The position numbers and the translations under genes were made by a program. From NCBI GenBank assembly GCA_902489745.1, contig CABUBB010000007.1, positions 28,579-92,578 on the forward strand: a DNA stretch of 64,000 nt, read 5' to 3'. Of this stretch, positions 18,690 to 27,490 are shown piece by piece. The notes under the pieces were generated by a model. That model saw nothing but the letters and a program-made list of their open reading frames with translations. It did not search any database and had not been told where the DNA came from. This stretch comes from Metaruminococcus_A sp003150405 (GTDB taxonomy: Bacteria > Bacillota > Clostridia > Oscillospirales > Ruminococcaceae). The stretch's first letter is position 1, and the number at the start of each line of letters is the position of its first letter.

Positions 18690-19094
18690 TTAGTGGCATC
18701 CGCCGCAGGTTGAACAACTGCCGGTGCAGCTTGGTGCAGGGTCGCAGGTTTCCGGATCCTCGCCGTTGACCGACATGACAAGAATTGCATTGATCTGGTT
18801 CATAAGCATATCTACCGCGTTTTTCGCTTCTTCGTATGCCGCCATGTTCGGGTTGGTCATGACTTTCTGATACAGATCCCGAAGCTCATTGTTGAGTGTG
18901 CCGAGCTTGTCTTCATCCTTTTCGTCTTTAGCAAGCTGATTGTTGAGCTCCATACGTTTGAGGTTGAACTTTCCAATCGTGTCCTGCAGCTCGCTGTCTG
19001 CATCGTTTGCCTTTTTGGCTGCATCGAGGCGTTTATACTCCTCAGAAGCCTGAATCAGTTTTCCCATTTCACGTGCCTGTTTGATTAAATCCAT
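18690..19094 (-). CDS. YlbF/YmcA-family protein (RicA-like) with Cys tail
   Basis: A small all-helical protein of the YlbF/YmcA family. In Bacillus, YlbF, YmcA and YaaT form the RicAFT complex, which binds iron-sulfur clusters and affects mRNA processing by RNase Y. The helical region spans residues 1-110. The tail holds five cysteines (CDPAPSCTGSCSTCGGCH), consistent with metal or cluster binding. It lies between miaB and mutS, as ymcA does in Bacillus, so RicA is the best match by context. Which of the paralogues it replaces cannot be told from one gene. Confidence 0.75.
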   Translation of the reverse strand: MDLIKQAREMGKLIQASEEYKRLDAAKKANDADSELQDTIGKFNLKRMELNNQLAKDEKDEDKLGTLNNELRDLYQKVMTNPNMAAYEEAKNAVDMLMNQINAILVMSVNGEDPETCDPAPSCTGSCSTCGGCH

Positions 19095-19109
19095 AATACC
19101 CTCCTGTTA

Positions 19110-20522
19110 TTAACTGATTTCTCCTACCAGAGCCCAGTTGAGCGCCCCAGTTATTTTAACGAGAACAAAGGAGCCAATGAGTTCCCTGTCCCCCTTAAAA
19201 TCTACAATTACATTGTGCTCCGTCCGGCCGGAGACATACCCATCCCCATATTTTCCAACCGAATCCACCAAAACCCTTAGGGTCTGTCCAACATAACTCT
19301 GGTTGTGGCCAACGCTGCATTCCCGCTGAACCTCCAGCAGCTCCTGAAACCATTTTGATTTTTCCGCAGCCGGAATGGGATCCTCCATCTCCGCTGCTTT
19401 GGTACCGACACGACGCGAATAAATAAAAGTGTAGAGCAGGTGGTAATCCACCCGCTTGACCAAATCCAGCGTTTGCCTGAAATCCTCATAGGTTTCTCCG
19501 GGGAAACCGACAATAATGTCGCTGGACAGCGCAAGATCTGGAATCCGCTGTTTTGCATATTCAATTAACGCAAGGTAACCCGCCTTGGTATAGCGGCGAT
19601 TCATAAGCTTGAGGATACGATCAGAGCCACACTGCACCGGCAGGTGCAAATGTTTGCAGACTTTATCGCAGTCGGCAATGGCGTCAATCAGATCGTGCGT
19701 TGCATCCTTGGGATGCGAGGTCATAAAACGGATGCGGAAATCCCCTTCAATATCGTTGACCATTCGAAGCAGTGAAGCAAATGGCACCGGTGTATCAAAA
19801 TCCTTACCATAGGAATTGACATTCTGCCCCAGCAGCATAATTTCTTTATAGCCATCCGCAACCAGAGCGCGCACCTCTTTCAAAATATCCTCCGGCCTGC
19901 GCGAACGCTCCCTGCCGCGTACATAAGGAACAATACAGTAAGAACAGAAATTATTACAGCCGTACATGACCGGCACATAGGCCTTGACAGAATCTTCACG
20001 GCTAACCGGAAGCCCTTCTACAATGGAACCATCTTCCTGTTCTGCGTCAAATATTCGTTTATGCGTTGTAAATTCACGGTATAAAAGCTCCGGGAAACGT
20101 TGAAGCGCATGGGTACCAAACACCAGATCCACATAAGGATAGCTTTTCTTAATTTTATCCGAAATATGCTGCTGTTCCACCATACAGCCGCAGACGCCAA
20201 TTACCATGGCCGGACGCGCCTCTTTTTGGTGTTTGAGCTGCCCAATGCTTCCAAACACCCGGTCTTCCGCATTTTCACGAACCGCACAGGTATTGTAGAT
20301 GACAATATCTGCATGGTCGGGGGTATCGGTAAAGCCATACCCCATTTCTGCAAGCATACCGCGGATTTTTTCACCGTCGCTTACATTTTGCTGGCATCCA
20401 AAGGAATGTACAAAAGCAAGCGGCGGATGTGCCGCCGCAATCTTGCAGCGCACAAATCCAGCGGCAAGCGACATATAATTACAAGTTTCACCGCATGAAA
20501 CAACCGACTGATTATCCTCCAA
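19110..20522 (-). CDS. miaB: tRNA-2-methylthio-N6-dimethylallyladenosine synthase MiaB
   Basis: A radical SAM methylthiotransferase acting on i6A37 of tRNA. It has an N-terminal UPF0004 domain with HSFGCQQNVSDGEK and VIGVCGC cysteines that bind the auxiliary cluster. The radical SAM motif is CNNFCSYCIVPYVRGRERSR near residue 190, and a C-terminal TRAM RNA-binding domain follows. The start is uncertain: a sigma-A promoter (20579-20607) puts the transcript start near 20572. This excludes the most upstream ATG, so I chose the TTG at 20522, eight bases after GAGG. A leaderless ATG at 20573 is possible. Confidence 0.93.
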   Translation of the reverse strand: MEDNQSVVSCGETCNYMSLAAGFVRCKIAAAHPPLAFVHSFGCQQNVSDGEKIRGMLAEMGYGFTDTPDHADIVIYNTCAVRENAEDRVFGSIGQLKHQKEARPAMVIGVCGCMVEQQHISDKIKKSYPYVDLVFGTHALQRFPELLYREFTTHKRIFDAEQEDGSIVEGLPVSREDSVKAYVPVMYGCNNFCSYCIVPYVRGRERSRRPEDILKEVRALVADGYKEIMLLGQNVNSYGKDFDTPVPFASLLRMVNDIEGDFRIRFMTSHPKDATHDLIDAIADCDKVCKHLHLPVQCGSDRILKLMNRRYTKAGYLALIEYAKQRIPDLALSSDIIVGFPGETYEDFRQTLDLVKRVDYHLLYTFIYSRRVGTKAAEMEDPIPAAEKSKWFQELLEVQRECSVGHNQSYVGQTLRVLVDSVGKYGDGYVSGRTEHNVIVDFKGDRELIGSFVLVKITGALNWALVGEIS

Positions 20523-20578
20523 ACAAACAACCTCTATCCACTGTTTTTTGTGTTTTTCCCTATAAAAATACATTTTAA

Positions 20579-20607
20579 AGTATACCATCAATTACGGCTT
20601 GAATCAA
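20579..20607 (-). promoter_or_regulatory. Sigma-A promoter of the miaB operon
   Basis: On the minus strand TTGATT (20602-20607), 17 bases, TATACT (20579-20584). Both hexamers match the consensus at four or five of six positions. Transcription would start around 20572, some 50 bases before the chosen miaB start. No other promoter of this quality was noticed down to the tktC terminator. Confidence 0.72.
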
Positions 20608-20832
20608 TGGCTATTTCTTGAACAAAATCAATGGAAGAACTACAGATCCACTCTTTCACCCCAGCATGCTTCCAACGACAATTTCTAAAAAACACTTTAG
20701 CGCAGTTACTAAAATTGCCGACATTCTCTGCCTTTTCGTAAAGCGAGAAGACAGACAAAGCAGCAGGCTATACAGAATGATGAACCCTTACTGCGAATTT
20801 ATAGTGTTCAATTAATCTTATACAATGATGAA
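20608..20832. other. Gap between the flavodiiron terminator and the miaB promoter
   Basis: About 225 bases with no open frame I would call a gene and no structured RNA I can recognise. It separates two minus-strand transcription units: the terminator of the upstream unit is on its left side and the miaB promoter reads away from its right side towards lower coordinates. Confidence 0.4.
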
Positions 20833-20866
20833 CCGCAAAAAAGGCCGGGGTATCTCTCCCGGCCTT
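20833..20866 (-). terminator. Terminator after the flavodiiron gene
   Basis: AAGGCCGGG (20841-20849) pairs with CCCGGCCTT (20858-20866) around an eight-base loop. On the minus strand the stem is followed by TTTTTTGCGG. It lies just past the stop of the flavodiiron protein gene and closes the rubredoxin-flavodiiron unit. Confidence 0.85.
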
Positions 20867-20872
20867 TCTGTG

Positions 20873-22075
20873 TTAAACTGTAGCAGCAAACTCTTTGCCA
20901 AACTCTTTTGCCTGTTTTAAATCCTCTTCGGTTGGTACAAACACAACCCGGAAGCTTTTCTCAAACAAATTTACCTTTAACCCTTTTAAACGGTCTGTGA
21001 GGTTCGGAACCGCCTCGCCGCTCCAGCCATAAGAGCCAAACAAAGCAGCAGGCCGTTTGGCGATGTTAACCGCATCCGCATGTGCAAGCAGAATCCAAAT
21101 AGGCGGAAGTGCATCTTTGTTCAGAGTCGGCGAACCGATAAGGAACGCGTCCGAACCATTTAATGCAGCCGCCATTTCTTCCATCGGGTGCTCAATGACA
21201 TTGTACAGTGTAACTTCGGCATCCGACAAAGACTCCTTGACCCCCTCGGCAATCGCCTTGGCGAGGAGCCCGGTATTACCGTAGGCAGAGCAGTAGAACA
21301 CTGGGATAGTTTTATGCGACTTCGGCACCGGAGTACTCCACTCTTTGTAAAGACCCCGGACCTCATCCAGAAGGCCGCCTTTGGTCAAAATGGGGCCGTG
21401 GCTGGTGCAGGCGTATTCAATATCCAAATCCTTAATTTTTTCAAGGCCCTTGAGCACATAAGGCTTAAACGGCCCGAAAATCGCGTCATAATATCCCTTC
21501 AGCGCAGTATGATAAGCCTTCGGGTAAGTAATCCGCGTATCCATAATCTGCGGCTCACAGTAATGGGAGCCAAAGAAATCGCAGGTAAACAAAACCTTCA
21601 TGTCTGGCACCCAGGTGAACATGGAATCCGGCCAATGCAGGAAAGGAGCGTTGATAAATTTGAGTTCACGTCCGCCAAGATCAAGGGTTTCCCCATCCTT
21701 GACCACCTTATATTTTACATTGGGATTATTGGTGATATTTTTCAGGTAAATTGACCCCGCCTGTGAAACCACAACGGTCATATCCGGGTTGATTTCAGCA
21801 AGTTTCGCAATCGCACCAGAATGATCCGGCTCATTGTGATTCATAATAAGGTAATCTATTTTCTGCAAATCGACAACATCTTTGACATTGTCGATGTAAT
21901 AATCTGAAAAGCTCAGATGAGAAGCCTCAACCAATGCAGTTTTTTCCTTGCCTTTGATAATATACGAATTATAAGTGGTACCATAATCCGTTTTCATAAC
22001 AATGTCAAAGACACGAAGATTTGGGTTGAGAACACCAACATAATACAAGTCTTCCCTAATTTTAAACGAAAACAT
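20873..22075 (-). CDS. Flavodiiron protein (oxygen/NO reductase, FprA-type)
   Basis: A two-domain protein: an N-terminal metallo-beta-lactamase-like diiron domain and a C-terminal flavodoxin domain that binds FMN. The diiron ligands are visible in HNEPDHSG near residue 82 and in CDFFGSHYC near 165. The flavodoxin part begins near 255 (YCSAYGNTGLLAKAIAEG). These enzymes reduce O2 to water, or NO to N2O, in strict anaerobes, with electrons from rubredoxin. The rubredoxin gene is 75 bases upstream. AGGAGG is seven bases before the ATG at 22075. Whether O2 or NO is preferred cannot be read from sequence. Confidence 0.93.
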   Translation of the reverse strand: MFSFKIREDLYYVGVLNPNLRVFDIVMKTDYGTTYNSYIIKGKEKTALVEASHLSFSDYYIDNVKDVVDLQKIDYLIMNHNEPDHSGAIAKLAEINPDMTVVVSQAGSIYLKNITNNPNVKYKVVKDGETLDLGGRELKFINAPFLHWPDSMFTWVPDMKVLFTCDFFGSHYCEPQIMDTRITYPKAYHTALKGYYDAIFGPFKPYVLKGLEKIKDLDIEYACTSHGPILTKGGLLDEVRGLYKEWSTPVPKSHKTIPVFYCSAYGNTGLLAKAIAEGVKESLSDAEVTLYNVIEHPMEEMAAALNGSDAFLIGSPTLNKDALPPIWILLAHADAVNIAKRPAALFGSYGWSGEAVPNLTDRLKGLKVNLFEKSFRVVFVPTEEDLKQAKEFGKEFAATV

Positions 22076-22150
22076 ATACTGGCCTCCTGATGTATAAACT
22101 GCCGAATACCCGCCGGTGCACTGCATCGACGGGTATTTACCGTGACGAAT

Positions 22151-22303
22151 TTATTGAGCGCTGAACATATCCTTGCCTACACCGCAGGTCGGGCAAACAA
22201 AATCATCCGGGACAGCTTCCCAGGCAGTACCGGGATCAATTCCCTGTTCCGGACAACCCGCAGCCGGATCATAAACGTAACCGCAAACATCGCAAACGTA
22301 CAT
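22151..22303 (-). CDS. Rubredoxin, 50 residues
   Basis: A one-iron electron carrier. The 50-residue product begins MYVCDVCGYVYDP, continues with a conserved DPGTAWEAVPDDF loop, and has FVCPTCGVGKDMF near the end. The four Cys of the two CxxC(G) motifs (positions 4, 7, 37, 40) bind the iron. AAGGAG is nine bases before the chosen ATG at 22303; an ATG three codons earlier directly abuts the ribosome site. It should pass electrons to the flavodiiron protein encoded next. Its own promoter with an inverted repeat lies just upstream. Confidence 0.95.
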   Translation of the reverse strand: MYVCDVCGYVYDPAAGCPEQGIDPGTAWEAVPDDFVCPTCGVGKDMFSAQ

Positions 22304-22334
22304 AGCAGACATCTCCTTTTCTGTTGTTGATTTA

Positions 22335-22363
22335 ATTATACCACACAGGTATAGTTTTGTAAA
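22335..22363 (-). promoter_or_regulatory. Strong sigma-A promoter of the rubredoxin-flavodiiron unit
   Basis: On the minus strand TTTACA (22358-22363), 17 bases, TATAAT (22335-22340). The -10 box is perfect and the -35 box has one mismatch. It sits just after uvrA and drives rubredoxin and the flavodiiron gene. Confidence 0.85.
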
Positions 22364-22370
22364 TACCTGT
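22345..22370. promoter_or_regulatory. Inverted repeat over the rubredoxin promoter, candidate operator
   Basis: ACAGGTAT (22345-22352), ten bases, ATACCTGT (22363-22370): a perfect 8-bp inverted repeat covering the -35 box and spacer of the rubredoxin promoter. A dimeric repressor bound here would block RNA polymerase. It has no T-run after it, so it is not a uvrA terminator. It does not match PerR, Rex or LexA boxes I know. Confidence 0.55.
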
Positions 22371-22376
22371 TTGATA

Positions 22377-25202
22377 TTACTTTAACATTTTTTTGAGATA
22401 TTTCGCCGTATAAGATTTTCTGGAGCGGATTAACTCTTCCGGCGTACCGGCCGCCACCACAGTACCACCTCGATCCCCGCCCTCCGGGCCAAGGTCGATG
22501 ATATAATCCGCTGTTTTAATGACATCTAAATTGTGCTCAATCACCACCACAGTATTCCCGGCGTCTACAAGTTTCTGCAGCACATTGATGAGATTGTGAA
22601 CATCCGCCGTATGAAGACCGGTTGTCGGTTCATCGAGAATATACAGCGTACGTCCGGTGCTACGCTTGGATAGTTCGGTGGCAAGCTTAACACGCTGCGC
22701 CTCGCCGCCGGACAGGGTTGTTGCCGGCTGTCCAACCTTAATATAACCAAGCCCAACTTCTGATAAGGTCTCTAGTTTACGCTTGATTTTGGGAATGGAG
22801 TCAAAGAAAACAAGCGCCTCTTCTACCGTCATCTCCAAAACATCGTAAATACTTTTGCCCTTGTACTTAATTTCAAGTGTTTCACGGTTATACCGTCTGC
22901 CTTTGCAGACATCACATGGAACAAAAATATCTGGAAGAAAGTGCATTTCAATTTTAATGATACCGTCGCCCTCACAGGCCTCACAACGTCCTCCCTTGAC
23001 ATTAAAGGAAAAACGGCTGCTGCTGTACCCCTTCATTTTAGCGTCCTGAGTCTGGGCAAAAATGTTACGGATATCGGTAAAAACGCCGGTATAGGTCGCC
23101 GGATTGGAACGCGGTGTCCGACCGATTGGCGACTGATCAATATCTATAATTTTATCAATGTTTTCCAAACCACGGATTTCCTTATGCAATCCTGGCTTAA
23201 CACGGGAATTGTTGAGGGTTACCGCAAGCTGTTTATAAAGAACCTCATTGATCAGCGATGATTTACCAGAACCGGACACACCGGTTACACAAACGAATTT
23301 TCCCAAGGGAATGTCTACGCTGATATTTTTCAGATTGTTTTCCTTTGCCCCGACAATTTGAATAAACTTCCCGTTTCCAGGCCGCCGGACAGCAGGAACC
23401 TCAATTTTTTTGGCTCCGCTCAAATACTGTCCTGTTATGGATTCCTTGCAAGCCAAGATATCCTCAATCGGGCCGGCACAAACCACTTCGCCGCCGTGAA
23501 CGCCGGCACCAGGACCGATATCGACCACATAGTCCGCCGCGTACATCGTATCCTCATCATGCTCGACAACAATTAGAGTATTGCCCAAATCACGCAGGCG
23601 TTTGAGGGTTGCGATTAATTTATCGTTATCCCGCTGGTGCAGGCCAATGCTCGGCTCGTCGAGGATATAGAGCACACCGACCAGATAAGAACCGATCTGG
23701 GTGGCAAGCCGGATACGCTGGCTTTCGCCGCCCGAAAGGGTTCCGGCAGAGCGCGACAGCGTAAGATACTCCAAACCCACATTGTTGAGGAAGCCCAGCC
23801 TCTCCTTAATTTCTTTGAGAATCCGATCACCGATCAGTTTTTCGCGATCCGTCAGTTCCATATTATCCACAAACGCAAGCGCCTGCGCAATCGACATTTT
23901 GCAGAACTCACTAATGTTTTTTCCCGCAACCGTAACGGCAAGGATTTCCTTTTTCAACCGTTCCCCGTGACAGTCCGGGCATGGAACAGCACTCATACAG
24001 GTGGCAATATCATCCCGTGCCCAGTCGCTCTGAGTCTCACGGAACCGACGTTCCAGATTGTTGATAATCCCTTCAAATTCGGTATAGTAAGTGCCGGTGC
24101 CGTATTCATTCTGGCGGGTCATCAAAATACGTTCCCCTTTGGTGCCATACAGAATGGCATCCAACGCCTTTTTTGGCAAATCTTTTACCGGGGTGTCCAA
24201 CGAAAATTTATAATAGGAGGCCAATCCTTCATAATACATCTGGGCAATGGTGCCGCTTTCGCCAAAATACCAGCCGCTCGCCTTAATTGCCCCGCCGCGG
24301 ATGGATTTGGTTTTATCCGGGATGACCATATCCGGGTCAACCCGCATAAAGGTGCCTAAACCGGTGCAGGTTTCACACGCTCCGTAAGGATTGTTAAAGG
24401 AGAACATCCGCGGAGAAAGTTCCTCCATGCTGAACCCATGCTCAGGACAAGCGTAGTCCTGTGAGAAAAGGATTTCTTCTCCCCCAATAACGTCGATTAT
24501 TGCGAGGCCTCCGGTCAGCCCGACCGCTGTTTCAAGTGAATCCGACAGACGGGAACGAATTTCCTCCTTAACCACAAGGCGGTCGATGACGATTTCAATG
24601 TTGTGCTTCTTGTTTTTTTCCAAGGAAATCTGTTCTGACAAATCATAAATGCTTCCATCCACCCGTGCCCGGACAAATCCGCTTCTACGGGCGGAATCGA
24701 GCTCCTTCTGGTGCTCTCCCTTTCTGCCGCGCACAACCGGCGCCATGATCTGAATACGGGTTCCCTCTTCCAGTTTCATCACGCGGTCGACAATTTGATC
24801 AATGGTTTGCTGTTTGATTTCCCTGCCGCAAACCGGGCAGTGCGGAATACCAATACGCGCATACAAAAGGCGCAGATAGTCGTAAATTTCGGTGACAGTA
24901 CCAACGGTGGAACGCGGATTTTTCGAAGTGGTTTTCTGATCAATCGAGATGGCCGGGGAAAGCCCCTCGATGTAGTCCACATCCGGCTTGTCCATCTGGC
25001 CAAGAAACTGCCGGGCGTAAGAGGACAGGCTCTCTACGTAGCGGCGCTGTCCATCGGCGTAAATAGTGTCAAACGCGAGCGATGATTTTCCAGAGCCGGA
25101 AAGCCCAGTAAACACAATGAATTTATCACGCGGCAATTCAATGTCAACATTTTTCAGGTTGTGTTCCCTAGCGCCTTTGATAATAATTTTATCCTTTGCC
25201 AA
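22377..25202 (-). CDS. uvrA: Excinuclease ABC subunit A
   Basis: The damage-recognition ATPase of nucleotide excision repair. It has two ABC modules: Walker A GLSGSGKSSLAFDT near residue 32 and GVSGSGKSSLINEV near 642. Each is paired with an LSGGE signature (TLSGGESQRIRLATQ and TLSGGEAQRVKLATE). Zinc-binding CxxC pairs are visible, for example CPVCG, CETCTG and CEACEGDG. The length of 941 residues is standard. uvrB lies 22 bases upstream and the two share a LexA-controlled promoter. Confidence 0.98.
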   Translation of the reverse strand: MAKDKIIIKGAREHNLKNVDIELPRDKFIVFTGLSGSGKSSLAFDTIYADGQRRYVESLSSYARQFLGQMDKPDVDYIEGLSPAISIDQKTTSKNPRSTVGTVTEIYDYLRLLYARIGIPHCPVCGREIKQQTIDQIVDRVMKLEEGTRIQIMAPVVRGRKGEHQKELDSARRSGFVRARVDGSIYDLSEQISLEKNKKHNIEIVIDRLVVKEEIRSRLSDSLETAVGLTGGLAIIDVIGGEEILFSQDYACPEHGFSMEELSPRMFSFNNPYGACETCTGLGTFMRVDPDMVIPDKTKSIRGGAIKASGWYFGESGTIAQMYYEGLASYYKFSLDTPVKDLPKKALDAILYGTKGERILMTRQNEYGTGTYYTEFEGIINNLERRFRETQSDWARDDIATCMSAVPCPDCHGERLKKEILAVTVAGKNISEFCKMSIAQALAFVDNMELTDREKLIGDRILKEIKERLGFLNNVGLEYLTLSRSAGTLSGGESQRIRLATQIGSYLVGVLYILDEPSIGLHQRDNDKLIATLKRLRDLGNTLIVVEHDEDTMYAADYVVDIGPGAGVHGGEVVCAGPIEDILACKESITGQYLSGAKKIEVPAVRRPGNGKFIQIVGAKENNLKNISVDIPLGKFVCVTGVSGSGKSSLINEVLYKQLAVTLNNSRVKPGLHKEIRGLENIDKIIDIDQSPIGRTPRSNPATYTGVFTDIRNIFAQTQDAKMKGYSSSRFSFNVKGGRCEACEGDGIIKIEMHFLPDIFVPCDVCKGRRYNRETLEIKYKGKSIYDVLEMTVEEALVFFDSIPKIKRKLETLSEVGLGYIKVGQPATTLSGGEAQRVKLATELSKRSTGRTLYILDEPTTGLHTADVHNLINVLQKLVDAGNTVVVIEHNLDVIKTADYIIDLGPEGGDRGGTVVAAGTPEELIRSRKSYTAKYLKKMLK

Positions 25203-25224
25203 GTCGTTTCCATTCCTTTCTGGG

Positions 25225-27183
25225 TTACCGTGCCTTTTTCAGCTCCTCAATCCGATCGCGTAAAGCCGCGGCATGTTCAAATTCCAGAATTTTTGCTGCT
25301 GCTTTCATCTCCTTGGTGAGTTGGGCAATCAAATCCTCGCGCTCCTTCTTGGAGTAACGCTTTTTCTTGCTGTCAACAGTATCCTTTTTGGAGATTTCAA
25401 TAATTTCACGAACACTTTTGGAAATTGTTTTCGGTATAATACCATGTTCCTCGTTGTACTTCATCTGAATAGCGCGGCGGCGTTCGGTCTCCCGAATTGC
25501 ACGTTCCATCGACGGAGTGACGCTGTCTGCATACATTATAACCATACCTTCTGCATTACGGGCCGCACGTCCAATAGTCTGAATCAATGAAGTCTCAGAA
25601 CGCAGGAAGCCTTCTTTATCCGCATCCAGAATACAAACAAGGGAAACCTCCGGAATATCAAGGCCCTCCCGCAACAGGTTGATGCCAACCAGCACATCAA
25701 ATTCACCGAGGCGCAGGTCCCGGATAATCTCCATTCGTTCCATTGTATCAACATCATGGTGCATATAACGAACCTTGACATCCATTTTTTCAAAGAAAGC
25801 GGTCAAATCCTCAGCCATCTTTTTGGTAAGGGTAGTAATCAGCACACGCTCCTGCTTGGCAACTCTTGCGTTGATTTCGAAGAGCAAATCTTCAATTTGT
25901 CCTTCAACAGGCCGTACACTGATGATCGGATCCAGCAAACCGGTTGGACGGATAACCTGTTCAACAATGTTGGTGCTGTGTTCCCGTTCAAATTCAGCCG
26001 GAGTTGCGCTCACATAAACCGCCTGGTTGATATGGCCGTAGAATTCATCGAAATTAAGCGGGCGGTTATCCGCTGCAGAAGGCAGACGGAAACCATAATC
26101 AATCAGCGTCTGTTTGCGCGCCTTATCGCCAAAATACATCCCACGTACCTGCGGAATGGTCACATGGGACTCATCAATAAACAATAGATAGTCATCCGGA
26201 AAGTGGTCGAGCAGCGTATAAGGCATACTGCCCGCCGGACGGCCCGCAAGAATTCTGGAATAGTTTTCAATTCCCTTACAGAAACCAATTTCACTGAGCA
26301 TTTCAATGTCATATTTGGTGCGCTGCTCAATACGCTGCGCTTCCAAAAGCATATCATTTTCCTTAAAGTACCTGACCCGTTCCAGCATTTCTTCTTCGAT
26401 TTCCTGTACCGCCTTGTGGAGTTTATCCGGCGGAACAATATAATGAGACGCAGGATAAATAGCCACATGCGCAAGGGTTGCAAGCACTTCGCCAGTTAAA
26501 ACATTGATTTCGCTGATACGGTCAATTTCATCTCCGAAAAATTCTACACGAATGGCATTTTCACCGGAATAAGCAGGGAAAATTTCCACTACATCGCCGT
26601 GCACACGAAATTTATTGCGGATAAAATTGATGTCGTTGCGCTCGTACTGAATATCCACCAATTTGCGGAGCAATTCATCACGATTTTTCTGCATCCCCGT
26701 CCGCAGGGAAATGACCATACTGCGGTAATCAATCGGGCTGCCGAGTGAATAAATACAGGAAACACTTGAAACGATGATAACATCCCGCCGTTCTGACAAA
26801 GCCGAGGTCGCCGAATGACGAAGTTTATCAATTTCATCGTTAATTGCGCTGTCTTTTTCAATGTAGGTATCGGTATTCGGTATATAAGCCTCTGGCTGAT
26901 AGTAGTCGTAATAAGAGACAAAATACTCCACCGCATTATTGGGAAAAAATTCACGGAATTCAGAACAAAGCTGTGCAGCCAAGGTCTTATTATGCGCCAA
27001 TACAAGCGTTGGCTTTTGAACCTGTTCGATGACATTGGCCATTGTAAAGGTTTTACCGGAACCGGTGACCCCCAACAGTGTTTGCTCCTTATCCCCTTTT
27101 TGAATTCCCTCAACCAGCTTGGCGATTGCCTCCGGCTGGTCTCCGGTTGGCTTATAAGAGGAAACCAACTTAAATTCACCCAT
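25225..27183 (-). CDS. uvrB: Excinuclease ABC subunit B
   Basis: The helicase-like subunit that verifies damage and recruits UvrC. Walker A GVTGSGKTFTMANV is near residue 39, and the beta-hairpin region with YYDYYQPEAYIP is near 92. Helicase motifs follow: DESHVTIPQ, NLLREGLDIPEV and QTIGRAARN. A C-terminal UVR domain (about 615-650) binds UvrC and UvrA. GGAGA is seven bases before the ATG. A perfect -35 promoter with a LexA box at its start site lies upstream. Confidence 0.98.
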   Translation of the reverse strand: MGEFKLVSSYKPTGDQPEAIAKLVEGIQKGDKEQTLLGVTGSGKTFTMANVIEQVQKPTLVLAHNKTLAAQLCSEFREFFPNNAVEYFVSYYDYYQPEAYIPNTDTYIEKDSAINDEIDKLRHSATSALSERRDVIIVSSVSCIYSLGSPIDYRSMVISLRTGMQKNRDELLRKLVDIQYERNDINFIRNKFRVHGDVVEIFPAYSGENAIRVEFFGDEIDRISEINVLTGEVLATLAHVAIYPASHYIVPPDKLHKAVQEIEEEMLERVRYFKENDMLLEAQRIEQRTKYDIEMLSEIGFCKGIENYSRILAGRPAGSMPYTLLDHFPDDYLLFIDESHVTIPQVRGMYFGDKARKQTLIDYGFRLPSAADNRPLNFDEFYGHINQAVYVSATPAEFEREHSTNIVEQVIRPTGLLDPIISVRPVEGQIEDLLFEINARVAKQERVLITTLTKKMAEDLTAFFEKMDVKVRYMHHDVDTMERMEIIRDLRLGEFDVLVGINLLREGLDIPEVSLVCILDADKEGFLRSETSLIQTIGRAARNAEGMVIMYADSVTPSMERAIRETERRRAIQMKYNEEHGIIPKTISKSVREIIEISKKDTVDSKKKRYSKKEREDLIAQLTKEMKAAAKILEFEHAAALRDRIEELKKAR

Positions 27184-27243
27184 AATACAATCTCCATCAT
27201 TATATTTGGAATATCTTTTATATTAAAATCGCATCAACGTTAA

Positions 27244-27257
27244 CGAACAAATGTTTT
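27244..27257. promoter_or_regulatory. LexA (DinR-type) SOS box
   Basis: CGAACAAATGTTTT matches the Gram-positive LexA consensus CGAACRNRYGTTYG at 13 of 14 positions. It lies just downstream of the uvrB -10 box, over the expected transcription start, where a bound repressor would block initiation. This points to SOS induction of uvrBA. Confidence 0.8.
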
Positions 27258-27266
27258 TGTCGGTTT

Positions 27267-27295
27267 ATTTTACCTCTTTTAAGGTATTTTGTCAA
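27267..27295 (-). promoter_or_regulatory. Sigma-A promoter of uvrBA
   Basis: On the minus strand TTGACA (27290-27295), 17 bases, TAAAAT (27267-27272). The -35 is perfect. The LexA box follows ten bases after the -10 box, and the uvrB leader is about 75 bases long. Confidence 0.85.
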
Positions 27296-27444
27296 TAATA
27301 TAGTATACCACAGAGATACACTATTTACAATGAACAAATCTGTCTTTAACCGCAAAAAAACGATAAGATAGCGTCCCAGCTCCAGTTGTTTTTCACCATC
27401 TACTACAGCTATTTATACATTTGTTTCGAGCAGAGACAAACGAT
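27296..27444. other. Gap between the uvrBA promoter and the GGDEF gene terminator
   Basis: About 150 AT-rich bases without a gene. It holds only the region upstream of the uvrBA -35 box. Nothing else recognisable was seen. Confidence 0.4.
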
Positions 27445-27481
27445 AAAAAGCAGGCTTTTCTTACAGAAAAAGCCTGCTTAT
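27445..27481 (-). terminator. Terminator after the GGDEF gene
   Basis: AGCAGGCTTTT on the left pairs with AAAAGCCTGCT on the right around a loop of about eight bases. On the minus strand it is followed by TTTTTATCG. It lies ten bases past the stop of the diguanylate cyclase gene. Confidence 0.85.
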
Positions 27482-27490
27482 GCTTATTAA

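Noticed and set aside
20523..20591. Longer miaB start with 23 more codons
   Set aside because: The frame begins upstream of the likely transcription start defined by TTGATT-17-TATACT, has no ribosome site and is rich in basic, unconserved residues.
22345..22370. ACAGGTAT...ATACCTGT as the uvrA terminator
   Set aside because: There is no T-run after the stem, and it overlaps the -35 box of the rubredoxin promoter. An operator explains it better.
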